From JACQKA01 sp964462785 (lineage in GTDB: Bacteria; Patescibacteriota; Minisyncoccia; Phycocordibacterales; UBA2100), in NCBI GenBank assembly GCA_964462785.1, contig CAYWZA010000020.1, positions 1 through 20,716 on the forward strand: DNA of 20,716 nucleotides. Reading direction: 5' to 3'. Positions 7,721-14,723 of this stretch are shown here, one piece after another. Positions within the stretch are counted from its first letter, which is position 1. Every line of letters starts with the position of its first letter. Below the pieces are notes generated by a model. It had not been told where the DNA came from and made no database searches. It worked only from the letters and a program-made list of their open reading frames with translations. Made by a program: the position numbers and the translations under genes.

Positions 7721-9448
7721 TCATTCTGCAATAACTCTTAAAACCTCCTCAATCGTGGTTACTCCTTGTGCTGCTTTAAAGACGCCATCTTCTGCCATAG
7801 TGAGCATGCCTTCTTTGCGCGCCTGTGCATGGATGGCATCGGTGGTTGCATTTGCCATCACAAGCTGCTTGATCGTTTCGGTCATATTGAGCACCTCATA
7901 GATACCGAGGCGTCCCGCGTAGCCATCGGGGCATTCGGGTGTTTCCTTTGGTTTATGAAACGGCACGTTTTTCCACATCGCTGTTTTCTGTACAATACCC
8001 TCATCCTTGAGCGCTTTGAGCACCACCCCGACATCCACCATCTGCTCGAGTCGCGTCTCCTCATCGCGCGAGAGTGTGTATTCCTCCTTGCCGCACAATT
8101 TGCGCACCAAGCGCTGACCAACCACCACGCGAAGCGTCGAAACCAAGAGAAACGGTTCCACTCCCATATCGAGAAGGCGAGCGACAGCACCGGCAGCGGA
8201 ATTGGTATGCAGCGTGGAAAGCACAAGGTGACCCGTCAATGCCGCATTGATCGCAAGGTTCGCTGTTTCCTTATCACGAATCTCACCCACCATGATGATG
8301 TCTGGATCTTGACGCACGAGGGCGCGCAATCCGGAGGCAAACGTAAATCCGATGTCCGGTTTCACCTGCGTTTGATTGACGCGCGGCATTTGGTATTCAA
8401 TCGGGTCTTCAATGGTGGAGATATTTACGTTTGGCGTGTTTACAATATCGAGCAGTGTGTACAGCGTCGTTGATTTACCGGCACCAGTGGGACCCGTCGA
8501 GAGCACCATGCCGGTTGTCTTGCGCGTCGCTGCATGCAAATGCTCGAGTGCGCTTCCGTGGAAACCAAGCGCCTCGAGTGTGAATCCTGAAACGGTTTCG
8601 CGCAGCAAGCGCATGACCACTTTTTCTCCGTAATAGACGGGGAGAATGGAAACACGGAACGACACGCGCTCGCCGCTTGATTCGACGGCAAAGCGACCGT
8701 CTTGCGGCAGACGTTTTTCATCGAGACGCAGATTGGCAAGCACCTTGATGCGCGCCACCATCGCATTCGCAGCGCTTTTAGGAAGCGTCATCGCGTCGTG
8801 CAAAATACCATCGATGCGATAGCGGATGACGATCGTCCCTTCTTGCGGCTCCATGTGAATATCAGAGGTATTTTGCGCGATTGCATGATGCAAGAGGGTA
8901 TCGATGACGCGCACCGCAGCGTTGCCCTCAGCGAGTTTGCGCAAATCACCGTCATCGGTGGCATTCCCCAATGATTCTGTTTCGCGCCGGATCACTTCGC
9001 CCAGATTTTCATCAAGCGAACGCTGGTATTGGCGCAGCGCGTGCTTTACGGATCCGGTGTCGGTGAGCCGCGGTTGGATTTTGAGGCGCGTTTTCTTTTT
9101 GACGAAATCAATAGCCGCAAGATCATCAGTATTGAGCATGGCGACTTCGAGCTCATCGCCCTTTTTGTTATAGGCAATGATGTTGTTGCGGCGCGCAATC
9201 GGCTCAGGGATGAGGAGGAGCGTCTCGAAATCTATTTTGCTCTTGGTAAGGTCAACAAATGGAATGCCGAGGATATACGCGTAGCTGCGGCGTAGCTCGT
9301 CTTCACCTATGTCGCCTTGCGCGGTGAGCACCTCGCCAATGGTGCGCCCGCCTTTTTGCGCTTCGCGTTTTGCCGTCTCAAATGACTGTTTCGACACGAG
9401 CCCCGCGTCGAGCAAAAACTTCTGCAAATGTTCTTCTGAAATAAACAT
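7721..9448 (-). CDS. pilB: Type IV pilus assembly ATPase PilB (GspE/MshE family)
   Basis: A 575-aa hexameric secretion ATPase that powers pilus extension. The N-terminal MshEN/GspE_N-type domain (about 1-145) is followed by the ATPase core: Walker A GPTGAGKS at 319-326, an Asp-box region around 345-365, Walker B DPDIIMVGEIRD at 381-392 and a His box TGHLVLSTLHTN at about 405-416. The C-terminal zinc-binding tetra-Cys element is degenerate: only one Cys remains at LCGKEE (about 452) and one at PECPDGYAGRLGIYE, so zinc is probably not bound. The start ATG has no SD; a possible -10 box lies 16 bases upstream. Followed by the small membrane-protein gene. PilC, its membrane partner, is encoded 1.1 kb further on. 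No PilT retraction ATPase is present in the window. Confidence 0.95.
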   Translation of the reverse strand: MFISEEHLQKFLLDAGLVSKQSFETAKREAQKGGRTIGEVLTAQGDIGEDELRRSYAYILGIPFVDLTKSKIDFETLLLIPEPIARRNNIIAYNKKGDELEVAMLNTDDLAAIDFVKKKTRLKIQPRLTDTGSVKHALRQYQRSLDENLGEVIRRETESLGNATDDGDLRKLAEGNAAVRVIDTLLHHAIAQNTSDIHMEPQEGTIVIRYRIDGILHDAMTLPKSAANAMVARIKVLANLRLDEKRLPQDGRFAVESSGERVSFRVSILPVYYGEKVVMRLLRETVSGFTLEALGFHGSALEHLHAATRKTTGMVLSTGPTGAGKSTTLYTLLDIVNTPNVNISTIEDPIEYQMPRVNQTQVKPDIGFTFASGLRALVRQDPDIIMVGEIRDKETANLAINAALTGHLVLSTLHTNSAAGAVARLLDMGVEPFLLVSTLRVVVGQRLVRKLCGKEEYTLSRDEETRLEQMVDVGVVLKALKDEGIVQKTAMWKNVPFHKPKETPECPDGYAGRLGIYEVLNMTETIKQLVMANATTDAIHAQARKEGMLTMAEDGVFKAAQGVTTIEEVLRVIAE

Positions 9449-9464
9449 GGTCTGTACTAATTAA

Positions 9465-9470
9465 AGAATA
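9465..9470 (-). promoter_or_regulatory. Possible -10 box for pilB
   Basis: TATTCT on the minus strand would start transcription about ten bases before the pilB ATG, giving a very short leader with no SD. No convincing -35 is visible, and overlapping AT-rich hexamers are alternatives. Confidence 0.35.
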
Positions 9471-9513
9471 GCGCCGCTGCTGGGGGACAGCATAGCCATG
9501 CGCGCGAGATAGA

Positions 9514-9519
9514 TATAGT
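9514..9519 (+). promoter_or_regulatory. Possible -10 box for the 140-aa gene
   Basis: TATAGT gives a predicted start about 22 bases before the ATG at 9548, leaving room for the AGGGG SD. No clear -35. The overlapping TATACA is an alternative. Confidence 0.35.
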
Positions 9520-9547
9520 ATACAACATAGAAATACAGGGGATCGCT

Positions 9548-9970
9548 ATGGCACAGATTTTCGACTGGAAAGCGTGTCTTGCGCGTTTTCCACGGGGAAA
9601 ACGTAACCTACAGAAAGAAGCGCTGCGGCTGCTAAAGGTTCTTAAAGACGGTATGCTGAGGGCGAGGGGTCACGATGCAGATGTGTTGCAATTACGTGGC
9701 GACACGCTCGAATCTGCGCGACAGCGTGCTGCTGTGCATAAAGAGCAGTGCATCATCCGCGATACGAATGGCGCACGGTTTACTAATCCGCGCACTGGTG
9801 CAAAGTCGGCTTCCAAAACACCGCCTAAAGATGCATCGCTTCTGGCTGACATTGAGCTCGCGGCTGTCATTGCTGACACACGCGTGGCGCTCGACATGCT
9901 GCTCACAGAGAAGCCTGATAACGTCATTTCAATCGGCACAACACCCGCTGATCCGACCGGACATGCATGA
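9548..9970 (+). CDS. Hypothetical protein, 140 aa
   Basis: A small basic N-terminal half (KACLARFPRGKRNLQKEALRL region, likely helical) is followed by a Lys/Thr/Pro-rich linker (about 70-95) and a helical stretch ADIELAAVIADTRVALDMLL (about 98-118). There is no signal peptide or transmembrane helix, and I do not recognise the family. AGGGG six bases before the ATG supports the start. It is divergent from pilB and ends eight bases from the convergent stop of the glutamate-dehydrogenase-type gene, with no terminator hairpin between them, so antisense read-through is possible. Confidence 0.55.
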   Translation: MAQIFDWKACLARFPRGKRNLQKEALRLLKVLKDGMLRARGHDADVLQLRGDTLESARQRAAVHKEQCIIRDTNGARFTNPRTGAKSASKTPPKDASLLADIELAAVIADTRVALDMLLTEKPDNVISIGTTPADPTGHA

Positions 9971-9978
9971 AAGCGAAA

Positions 9979-11214
9979 TTACAATCGCCCTCGCTTGCGC
10001 TCCGCGGCAATCACTCTGTCTATGGCAAGAGTGTACGCCGCGGAGCGCATATCTGTTTGCTGTGCTACTGCACGCTGGCGCACAGCGTCATATGCCGCAA
10101 TCATTTTTTCTTTCAAACGCTCGGCGACCGCCTCCTCGCTCCACGACTCATTTTCGAGATTTTGTTTCCATTCAAAGTACGACACGATGACCCCACCCGC
10201 ATTCGCAAGAATGTCGGGTATTACTGTTATTTTTTTCTTGTGCAGTAATGCATCCGCCTCGACTGCTGTCGGGGCATTCGCCATCTCGAGTACTACCCTC
10301 GCCTGCACACGCTTCGCATTTTCTTTCGTGATTTGTTCTGACAGCGCAGCGGGAATAAGAATAGTGACAGGAAGCTCAAGAATGTCTCCGTTGGTGATCG
10401 TGTCTCCCTTGGGGAGCTCTTTTACTGCAAGCGCTGCTTTGAGCTCGCTTGTTGAAAAACCATCAGGGCGATACGCGCCGCCGCGCGAATTGGAAACGGC
10501 GACAACTCGATATCCACGCTCACTCAATAGATGCGCGATATGCCCACCCACGTTGCCAAACCCCTGCACCGCGACGGTGGTTTCCTCTGGTTGCCAGCCC
10601 TGCTCGCCAACATACTGCTCTATTATATAGACACCCCCGAGGCCGGTTGCCGTCTCTCTTCCTTTCGATCCACCTTTCCCAACCGGCTTCCCCGTCACCA
10701 TCGCTCCCTGATACGTGCCCGTCATTTTTCCATACTCATCTGCAAACCATCCCATAATTTCCGCGTCAGTGTTCACATCCGGCGCGGGAATATCCGTCTG
10801 AGGTCCCACCGTTGTACCCAGTGCACGCACAAACGCGCGCGTTAAACGCTCGATCTCACCCCGCGAAAGCTCTTTCGGGTTTAGTGTGATACCTCCCTTC
10901 CCGCCGCCATACGGCAAATCTGCGAGCGCACACTTGATCATCATTAAAAATGCGAGCTCTTGCACCTCCGCTTCATCGACGTGCTCGTGATAGCGGATAC
11001 CTCCTTTCGTCGGTCCGAGCGCGTCGTTATATTGCACGCGCACGCCATCAAATACGCGCAGCGACCCATCGTCCATCAGAACTGGCATCGACACCGAGAT
11101 CACCCGCTGCGGATACTCGAGCAGGGCGCGCTCGTTTTCAGAAAGCCCCAGCCGCTCCGCAATCGGCGCAAGCCGATTGCGACACGCAATACATACGTTC
11201 GTACGATCACTCAT
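9979..11214 (-). CDS. gdhA: Glu/Leu/Phe/Val-type amino-acid dehydrogenase (glutamate dehydrogenase family)
   Basis: A 411-aa enzyme of the normal family length that oxidatively deaminates an amino acid to the 2-oxo acid with NAD(P). Visible motifs: the substrate-binding GPTKGGIRYH (about 68-76), Lys94, PYGGGKGGI with the catalytic Lys106, the DIPAPDVNTD segment with catalytic Asp146, and the dinucleotide-binding GFGNVGG at 218-224. The C-terminal NILANAGGVIVSYFEW segment is also typical. Glutamate is the commonest substrate in this family, but leucine/valine cannot be excluded. The N-terminus carries an unusual Cys pair (C8, C11 in NVCIACRNR). The frame is open 50 codons further upstream; the ATG at 11214 is chosen because a TATACT box ends six bases before it and family similarity begins there. 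For an organism with few biosynthetic routes it could link amino-acid nitrogen to carbon use. Confidence 0.9.
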   Translation of the reverse strand: MSDRTNVCIACRNRLAPIAERLGLSENERALLEYPQRVISVSMPVLMDDGSLRVFDGVRVQYNDALGPTKGGIRYHEHVDEAEVQELAFLMMIKCALADLPYGGGKGGITLNPKELSRGEIERLTRAFVRALGTTVGPQTDIPAPDVNTDAEIMGWFADEYGKMTGTYQGAMVTGKPVGKGGSKGRETATGLGGVYIIEQYVGEQGWQPEETTVAVQGFGNVGGHIAHLLSERGYRVVAVSNSRGGAYRPDGFSTSELKAALAVKELPKGDTITNGDILELPVTILIPAALSEQITKENAKRVQARVVLEMANAPTAVEADALLHKKKITVIPDILANAGGVIVSYFEWKQNLENESWSEEAVAERLKEKMIAAYDAVRQRAVAQQTDMRSAAYTLAIDRVIAAERKRGRL

Positions 11215-11220
11215 ATTACT

Positions 11221-11226
11221 AGTATA
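11221..11226 (-). promoter_or_regulatory. -10 box of leaderless promoter for the dehydrogenase
   Basis: TATACT on the minus strand, six bases before the ATG at 11214; the predicted start of transcription equals the start codon. Its upstream part overlaps the region used by the divergent promoter at 11236-11241. Confidence 0.65.
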
Positions 11227-11235
11227 TACCCATGC

Positions 11236-11241
11236 TACAGT
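11236..11241 (+). promoter_or_regulatory. -10 box of leaderless promoter for the 109-aa gene
   Basis: TACAGT preceded by TGC (an extended -10) and ending six bases before the ATG at 11248. Only nine bases separate it from the opposite TATACT box, so the two polymerases cannot bind simultaneously. Confidence 0.6.
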
Positions 11242-11247
11242 GTACTT

Positions 11248-11577
11248 ATGGACAATGTCATTAGATTTCCAGAGCGGCGGATGGGAAAATCGCGCCCAAA
11301 AGCTAGCGGTGAGTCTGTACACGCCCATCATGCTCTCGTACGCGCCATTCTTGCTGGAAAACACCCGACGGAAAAAGAAATCGAGCCGACTGCCGCACTC
11401 ATGACCGATCCGGATCTTGAGCGGGATTTTATATTGCTCCCGTCTAAGGAAGCTTTACTTGGTGAGCATCCGCGCAAAACAGCAAAAGCTATCGGTCCCA
11501 GCGAGTACTGCATTGTAAAAACAGAGACGGATCCTGTTTTACACACCATCGAACGGATGGACCGCGTGCCGCTATAG
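11248..11577 (+). CDS. Hypothetical protein, 109 aa; 3' end touched by an IS
   Basis: A small soluble, charged protein (MDNVIRFPERRMGKSRPKAS...) with no recognisable family. The middle (ALVRAILAGKHPTEKEIEPTAALM, about 29-52) looks helical. The frame is open far upstream, but the ATG at 11248 is chosen because an extended -10 box lies six bases before it and because the upstream part overlaps the dehydrogenase gene. The TAG stop (11575-11577) lies inside the terminal inverted repeat of the neighbouring insertion sequence, so the natural C-terminus may have been lost or altered when the element inserted. An alternative is that the stop is original and the element merely inserted next to it. Confidence 0.5.
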   Translation: MDNVIRFPERRMGKSRPKASGESVHAHHALVRAILAGKHPTEKEIEPTAALMTDPDLERDFILLPSKEALLGEHPRKTAKAIGPSEYCIVKTETDPVLHTIERMDRVPL

Positions 11578-11600
11578 ATCATAAATAAGTGTTACCGAAA
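11573..11600 (+). repeat. Left terminal inverted repeat of the IS
   Basis: Matches the inverse of 12805-12831 with one indel and a few substitutions; the 9-base blocks TATAGATCA and TTACCGAAA are identical. It contains the stop codon of the 109-aa gene. Confidence 0.8.
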
Positions 11601-11619
11601 GGCGAAGCGATTTGTAGGT

Positions 11620-12765
11620 TCACGCCGCTCGGTTAACATCGAATAATGCTCGCTTGAGGATAGCAATTTCTTTGAGCAGCGTCACGGGGTTAAAGACTGC
11701 GTGCACAGCACGCAGTCTCTCTTTCTGCACGGTTGAAATCTGCGGATGAGCGAGTGCCCGAGCATAGGGTGTCTGCGGAGTATCGTAGATGCGTACATAC
11801 TTCGCGCCGATACGTTCTCTCCGGACGCATCGTCGCACTGCCTGAAAATGATTGAGGTACAGGTCGAGCTTTTCATACACTGCATTGAGCGCCACCACGT
11901 GTGCCAGGGTGTCAAACCGTTCATACCCAATCCATTTACGTACGATGTGACCATTCCGCTCCTCGATGAAAGCGTTGTCGTTCTTCTTGCCGCTTCTTGA
12001 TCGGGTGAGCTCAACCTGGGAGCACGCACTGCGCTCAATGAGGTGGTAATTGAGAAATTCGCTACCGCTATCGAAGTGGCGCGAATGCGTATCTGAAGGC
12101 ATCTGTTTTTCAATATGCTCAACACTGGTGAGTGTCGCCGTCTCGCCCTTGTTAAACTGAGCTCGCCGATTGCTCCACAGTATGGCAGGATCTACGCCGT
12201 TTACCGTGTATACCAGGTCTCCCTTGAGGAGGTCGCCATAGTGCACCACTGTATCAAATTGTCGATGTCCCGGACCTCTGTTTCTCCATGGTCCCGCATA
12301 TACTTTTACCCTCCGCTTGATCTGCGAAGGAGTCGTGGTTCCTTTTCCCCGTAATCCGTGTTTGTTCGTGAGTGCCCGCACTCGACGCTTTGTCTCACCA
12401 AGACTCATCGTCTGCACCAGACTGGTGACATCATCAGCATGATGCCACGCGCCTATTGCTCGCAAGGCAGCGATGTATGTTGCCATCTCCGATTGCAGCA
12501 ATTCCGCACAGCATCGTGCGCCCACTTCCCACACATCAAAAAGCGCCGCGGTCACATCAGCACCGTATTTCACCGGTCTGCCTCGTTGTTCAACTGCAAA
12601 CTTCTGTGTCGAGAATATCGTCTTAAACTTCCGCACCGCCGACTTTCGATGCAGTTTTGTGGTCTCACATACCGTATCCAGTATCTTCGACCTTACTACT
12701 TTCGACCCGTTCCAATACTCCTGCTTGTACCTCAAAAACACCTCATGTATCGCTTTCATGCTCAT
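11620..12765 (-). CDS. IS transposase with integrase (rve-type) catalytic core
   Basis: A 381-aa DDE transposase. The N-terminal region (about 1-70) is a helix-turn-helix-like DNA-binding part (TKLHRKSAVRKF). The RNase H-fold core has the triad Asp171 (HRQFDTVVHYGD), Asp232 (HFDSGSEF) and Glu268 (NDNAFIEERNGH) with 35 residues between the last two, i.e. DD35E. The TRSRSGKKNDNAFIEE segment is of the integrase/'TRSRPYKKNDNAHVEQKN' type common in environmental IS elements. It catalyses cut/strand transfer at the element's own terminal repeats. The start at 12765 (MSMKAIHEVF) may alternatively be Met3 at 12759; no SD is seen. The exact IS family is not assigned. TGA stop at 11620-11622. Confidence 0.88.
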   Translation of the reverse strand: MSMKAIHEVFLRYKQEYWNGSKVVRSKILDTVCETTKLHRKSAVRKFKTIFSTQKFAVEQRGRPVKYGADVTAALFDVWEVGARCCAELLQSEMATYIAALRAIGAWHHADDVTSLVQTMSLGETKRRVRALTNKHGLRGKGTTTPSQIKRRVKVYAGPWRNRGPGHRQFDTVVHYGDLLKGDLVYTVNGVDPAILWSNRRAQFNKGETATLTSVEHIEKQMPSDTHSRHFDSGSEFLNYHLIERSACSQVELTRSRSGKKNDNAFIEERNGHIVRKWIGYERFDTLAHVVALNAVYEKLDLYLNHFQAVRRCVRRERIGAKYVRIYDTPQTPYARALAHPQISTVQKERLRAVHAVFNPVTLLKEIAILKRALFDVNRAA

Positions 12766-12774
12766 GAAAACGAC

Positions 12775-12795
12775 GGTAACCTATTTATGATCTAT
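12775..12795 (-). repeat. Subterminal copy of the right IS repeat
   Basis: GGTAACCTATTTATGATCTA here is a direct repeat of the right terminal repeat 30-35 bases away, and its TATTTATGATCTAT part matches the left end better than the outer copy does. It is just upstream of the transposase start and could be a second transposase-binding site or a former end. Confidence 0.65.
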
Positions 12796-12804
12796 CCACC
12801 CCTG

Positions 12805-12831
12805 TTTCGGTAACCTTTATTTTGATCTATA
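12805..12831 (-). repeat. Right terminal inverted repeat of the IS
   Basis: TTTCGGTAAC followed by CTTTATTTTGATCTATA, the inverse of the left end. Its outer edge lies nine bases from the -35 box of nusA. Confidence 0.8.
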
Positions 12832-12839
12832 TCGCGTGC

Positions 12840-12867
12840 TTGACGAATGAGTAGGATTTGCTATACT
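12840..12867 (+). promoter_or_regulatory. Promoter of nusA
   Basis: TTGACG (12840-12845), a 16-base spacer ending in TGC (extended -10), and TATACT (12862-12867). The predicted start is near 12874, giving a leader of about 66 bases. Together with the two in the 20-kb block it is one of the strongest sigma70-type promoters in the window. The IS ends at 12831, so it did not remove the promoter core but replaced any upstream element. Confidence 0.75.
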
Positions 12868-12883
12868 GTCTAAGTCAGTACTG

Positions 12884-12908
12884 GTCCGGCAACGCCGGGC
12901 ATTTTTAT
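12884..12908 (+). terminator. Terminator-like hairpin in the nusA leader
   Basis: GTCCGGC, loop AAC, GCCGGGC (7-bp stem with one G-T pair) followed by ATTTTTATT. It lies only about ten bases after the predicted transcription start and 32 bases before the nusA ATG. The form is that of a small intrinsic terminator/attenuator. Because NusA itself promotes pausing and termination at hairpins, autoregulation is plausible but not shown. Confidence 0.55.
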
Positions 12909-12939
12909 TAACTATTGACAGAATAATCATATTACAACT

Positions 12940-14169
12940 ATGTCATTTATTGATCTCAAAGCACTGAATGCCGCACTTACCGAGCTTCAAGAAGAGAAGG
13001 GTATTTCGCGCGCGAGCGTGCTTGGTGCTATTGAAACAGCGCTCGGCACGGCGTATCGCCGCGAATACGGCAAGCGCGGGCAAATCATCCGCTGCACCTT
13101 TAGCCCCGATACAGGCGACATGGAATTCCGCCAGGCAAAAATCGTCGTCGACAACACACTGGTGCGTTTTGAAGGCGAGGAAGCTACGGGCGAAGACGAT
13201 CACCGCTCCCGCTTCAACCCTGAGCAACACATCATGATCGAAGACGCCCGCCGCATTAAAAAAGACGCAGAGCTCGACGAAGAAATTTCATTCCCGCTCG
13301 AAGGTAAAGAAGATTTTGGCCGCATCGCCGCACAAGCCGCAAAGCAAGTCATCTTGCAAAAAATTCGTGAGGCAGAGCGTGACTCCATGATGGAGGAGTT
13401 CGGTGAGCGCGAGGGCTCAATCGTGACCGGACATGTGCAGCGCTTTGAGCGCGGTAATTTGTTCGTTGATCTTGGTCGCGCAACAGCAATCCTACCCTTT
13501 GAGGAACAAATCCCGGGGGAGCGTTATCGCCAAGGTGAACGCATTCGCGCGCTGCTTTTCAAAGTGGATGAGAATGCCCGCGGTTCATTCCTGAAACTCT
13601 CACGCTCACACCCGCGCTTTCTCGCAAAGCTTTTCGAGGGCGAGGTGCCTGAAGTTGCAAACAACGTCGTTGAAATTAAAGCGGTTGTCCGTGAACCCGG
13701 CTCACGCGCGAAAGTCGCTGTGGTGTCCCACGACGATCATATCGATCCCGTGGGGGCACTCGTCGGCCAGCGCGGCGTACGCGTCGCGGTAGTTACCTCC
13801 GAGCTCGGTGGTGAGAAAATTGACATCGTAGAGTGGTCTGAGAACCCTGCGGAATTTGTGCAGGAGTCATTGAAACCCGCAGAAATTCTTGATATCACAC
13901 TCATCGAGGACGATGGTCGCGCGGTCGTGACCGTCGCCGAAGATCAGCAGTCGCTCGCGATCGGTCGCGGCGGTCAAAACGTGCGCCTCGCCGCCCGCCT
14001 TACCAATTGGAAAATAGACATCCGCTCCGCAGGTGGCCCCGAAAAGAAAGCTGAGACCGCTTCCGAAGAGGCTGTTGTGGAAGAAGTTGCTCCCGAAGAA
14101 ACTCCCTCAAACGAGGAAGTGAAGTCTACGGAAGTCGCAATCGAGGCCGAAACTTCTGAAACCAAATAA
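12940..14169 (+). CDS. nusA: Transcription termination/antitermination factor NusA
   Basis: A 409-aa RNA-polymerase-binding factor controlling pausing, intrinsic and Rho termination and antitermination. Domains: N-terminal RNAP-binding domain (about 1-150, with an acidic insert near 75-120), S1 domain (about 156-222, GSIVTGHVQRFERGNLFVDL), KH1 (about 230-300, VGQRGVRV at 275-282) and KH2 (about 300-366, with the IGRGGQNVRLA motif near 341-351). A Glu-rich low-complexity tail (about 368-409) replaces the C-terminal acidic repeats of E. coli NusA. No SD precedes the ATG. The usual neighbours rimP and infB are absent: downstream lies a convergent unknown gene, so nusA is monocistronic here. Confidence 0.95.
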   Translation: MSFIDLKALNAALTELQEEKGISRASVLGAIETALGTAYRREYGKRGQIIRCTFSPDTGDMEFRQAKIVVDNTLVRFEGEEATGEDDHRSRFNPEQHIMIEDARRIKKDAELDEEISFPLEGKEDFGRIAAQAAKQVILQKIREAERDSMMEEFGEREGSIVTGHVQRFERGNLFVDLGRATAILPFEEQIPGERYRQGERIRALLFKVDENARGSFLKLSRSHPRFLAKLFEGEVPEVANNVVEIKAVVREPGSRAKVAVVSHDDHIDPVGALVGQRGVRVAVVTSELGGEKIDIVEWSENPAEFVQESLKPAEILDITLIEDDGRAVVTVAEDQQSLAIGRGGQNVRLAARLTNWKIDIRSAGGPEKKAETASEEAVVEEVAPEETPSNEEVKSTEVAIEAETSETK

Positions 14170-14219
14170 AAACCCCTGGGTGGCGAGTGTAAGGAACGAG
14201 CGGCCCCAGGGGGCCGCTC
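14168..14219 (-). terminator. Terminator region between convergent nusA and the 126-aa gene
   Basis: Two competing structures are visible. On the minus strand CCCCTGGG (14205-14212) and CCCAGGGG (14173-14180) close a stem followed by TTTTTATTT, a good terminator for the minus gene. Inside it, GAGCGGCC/GGCCGCTC (14198-14219) forms a second GC-rich hairpin that could stop nusA transcription, although it has no T run on the plus strand. Confidence 0.6.
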
Positions 14220-14229
14220 TGTCTATGAC

Positions 14230-14610
14230 TCAAATAATCTCCAAGAGCGTGTCCATTTTCTCTTCAAATATTGAAAATTTATCTTTTTGTTGTGCTCGCA
14301 AAAGTTTCTTGTAGTGCTCCCACGCTGCTTCGGCGAGAGACATAAACCAATAGGGCGATGGTTGGCTATACGCCACCCGCGGTTGTATGTTCGGTGCATT
14401 CATGCCTTCTTTCACTGCTTGAAAGATTGGATTCTCACGAAGTTCCTCATCTGCATTTTTCAGCTCCTTAAATGGCGGCAGGGGGAGCTTTGCCATATCT
14501 ATCCCCTCCCTAATCCGCCAGCCGGGCATCATCTGTTCGCTATTGAGCCGAGCATGATGTACCGCCTTATCCAGCGCGTATAGAAACTCCGCCTTGGTCA
14601 GCTTTTTCAT
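14230..14610 (-). CDS. Hypothetical protein, 126 aa
   Basis: A soluble, mainly helical protein (MKKLTKAEFLYALDKAVHHA..., a central Pro-rich stretch around 40-50, then YWFMSLAEAAWEHYKKLLRA and a charged C-terminal helix). No family is recognised and there is no signal or membrane segment. The frame could also start at the GTG two codons earlier (14616); AAGG lies ten bases before the ATG and four before the GTG, so the choice is uncertain. It is transcribed away from ppa from a shared palindromic promoter and ends in the T-rich terminator it shares with nusA. The mirror-symmetric promoter suggests co-regulation with ppa. Confidence 0.55.
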   Translation of the reverse strand: MKKLTKAEFLYALDKAVHHARLNSEQMMPGWRIREGIDMAKLPLPPFKELKNADEELRENPIFQAVKEGMNAPNIQPRVAYSQPSPYWFMSLAEAAWEHYKKLLRAQQKDKFSIFEEKMDTLLEII

Positions 14611-14642
14611 CTTCACAACACCTTTATTTTTTCCTGTGGTGG

Positions 14643-14692
14643 ACTATACCCCCACACCAACTTTTTGCAAATAGTTGGTGTGGGGGTATACT
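14643..14692. promoter_or_regulatory. Palindromic divergent promoter for the 126-aa gene and ppa
   Basis: A perfect 18-bp inverted repeat (arms 14645-14662 and 14673-14690, TATACCCCCACACCAACT and its complement) around a 10-base centre. The outer edges are -10 boxes facing outwards: TATACT (14687-14692, plus) for ppa and TATAGT (14648-14643, minus) for the 126-aa gene. Each has TTTGCA as -35 at 17-base spacing, the two -35 boxes overlapping in the central TTTGCAAA. The arrangement is symmetric to the base. It could be an operator for a dimeric regulator or a pure bidirectional promoter. Confidence 0.7.
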
Positions 14693-14723
14693 TCATCTGT
14701 TAGCTAAAAACAATCTCTTTTCT

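Larger units (their letters stand above)
11573..12831. mobile_element. Insertion sequence with DD35E transposase, about 1.26 kb
   Basis: One transposase gene lies between imperfect terminal inverted repeats. The left end starts TATAGATCATAAATAAG and continues to TTACCGAAA; the right end, read inward from the other side, starts TATAGATCAAAATAAAGG and also continues to TTACCGAAA. The outermost TATA is present on both sides and, being palindromic, may be either part of the repeat or a 4-bp target duplication. A subterminal extra copy lies at the right. The element sits between the 109-aa gene and the nusA promoter. Both ends and the frame are intact, so it may be a recent or active insertion. 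Confidence 0.8.

Noticed and set aside
10960..11247. 96-codon upstream extension of the 109-aa gene
   Set aside because: It is antisense to the dehydrogenase gene, and an extended -10 box sits six bases before the internal ATG at 11248.
11215..11364. 50-codon upstream extension of the dehydrogenase
   Set aside because: It overlaps the divergent gene and lacks family similarity; the leaderless promoter supports 11214.
12915..12933. A second nusA promoter with TTGACA at 12915-12920
   Set aside because: No -10 box lies at a usable distance: the nearest AT-rich hexamers are 7-9 bases away and the proper spacing would fall on the start codon.
14173..14219. A dedicated strong terminator for nusA
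   Set aside because: The hairpins are strong, but the plus strand has no T run after them; only the minus-strand reading has one, so I annotated the region as a terminator mainly for the convergent gene.
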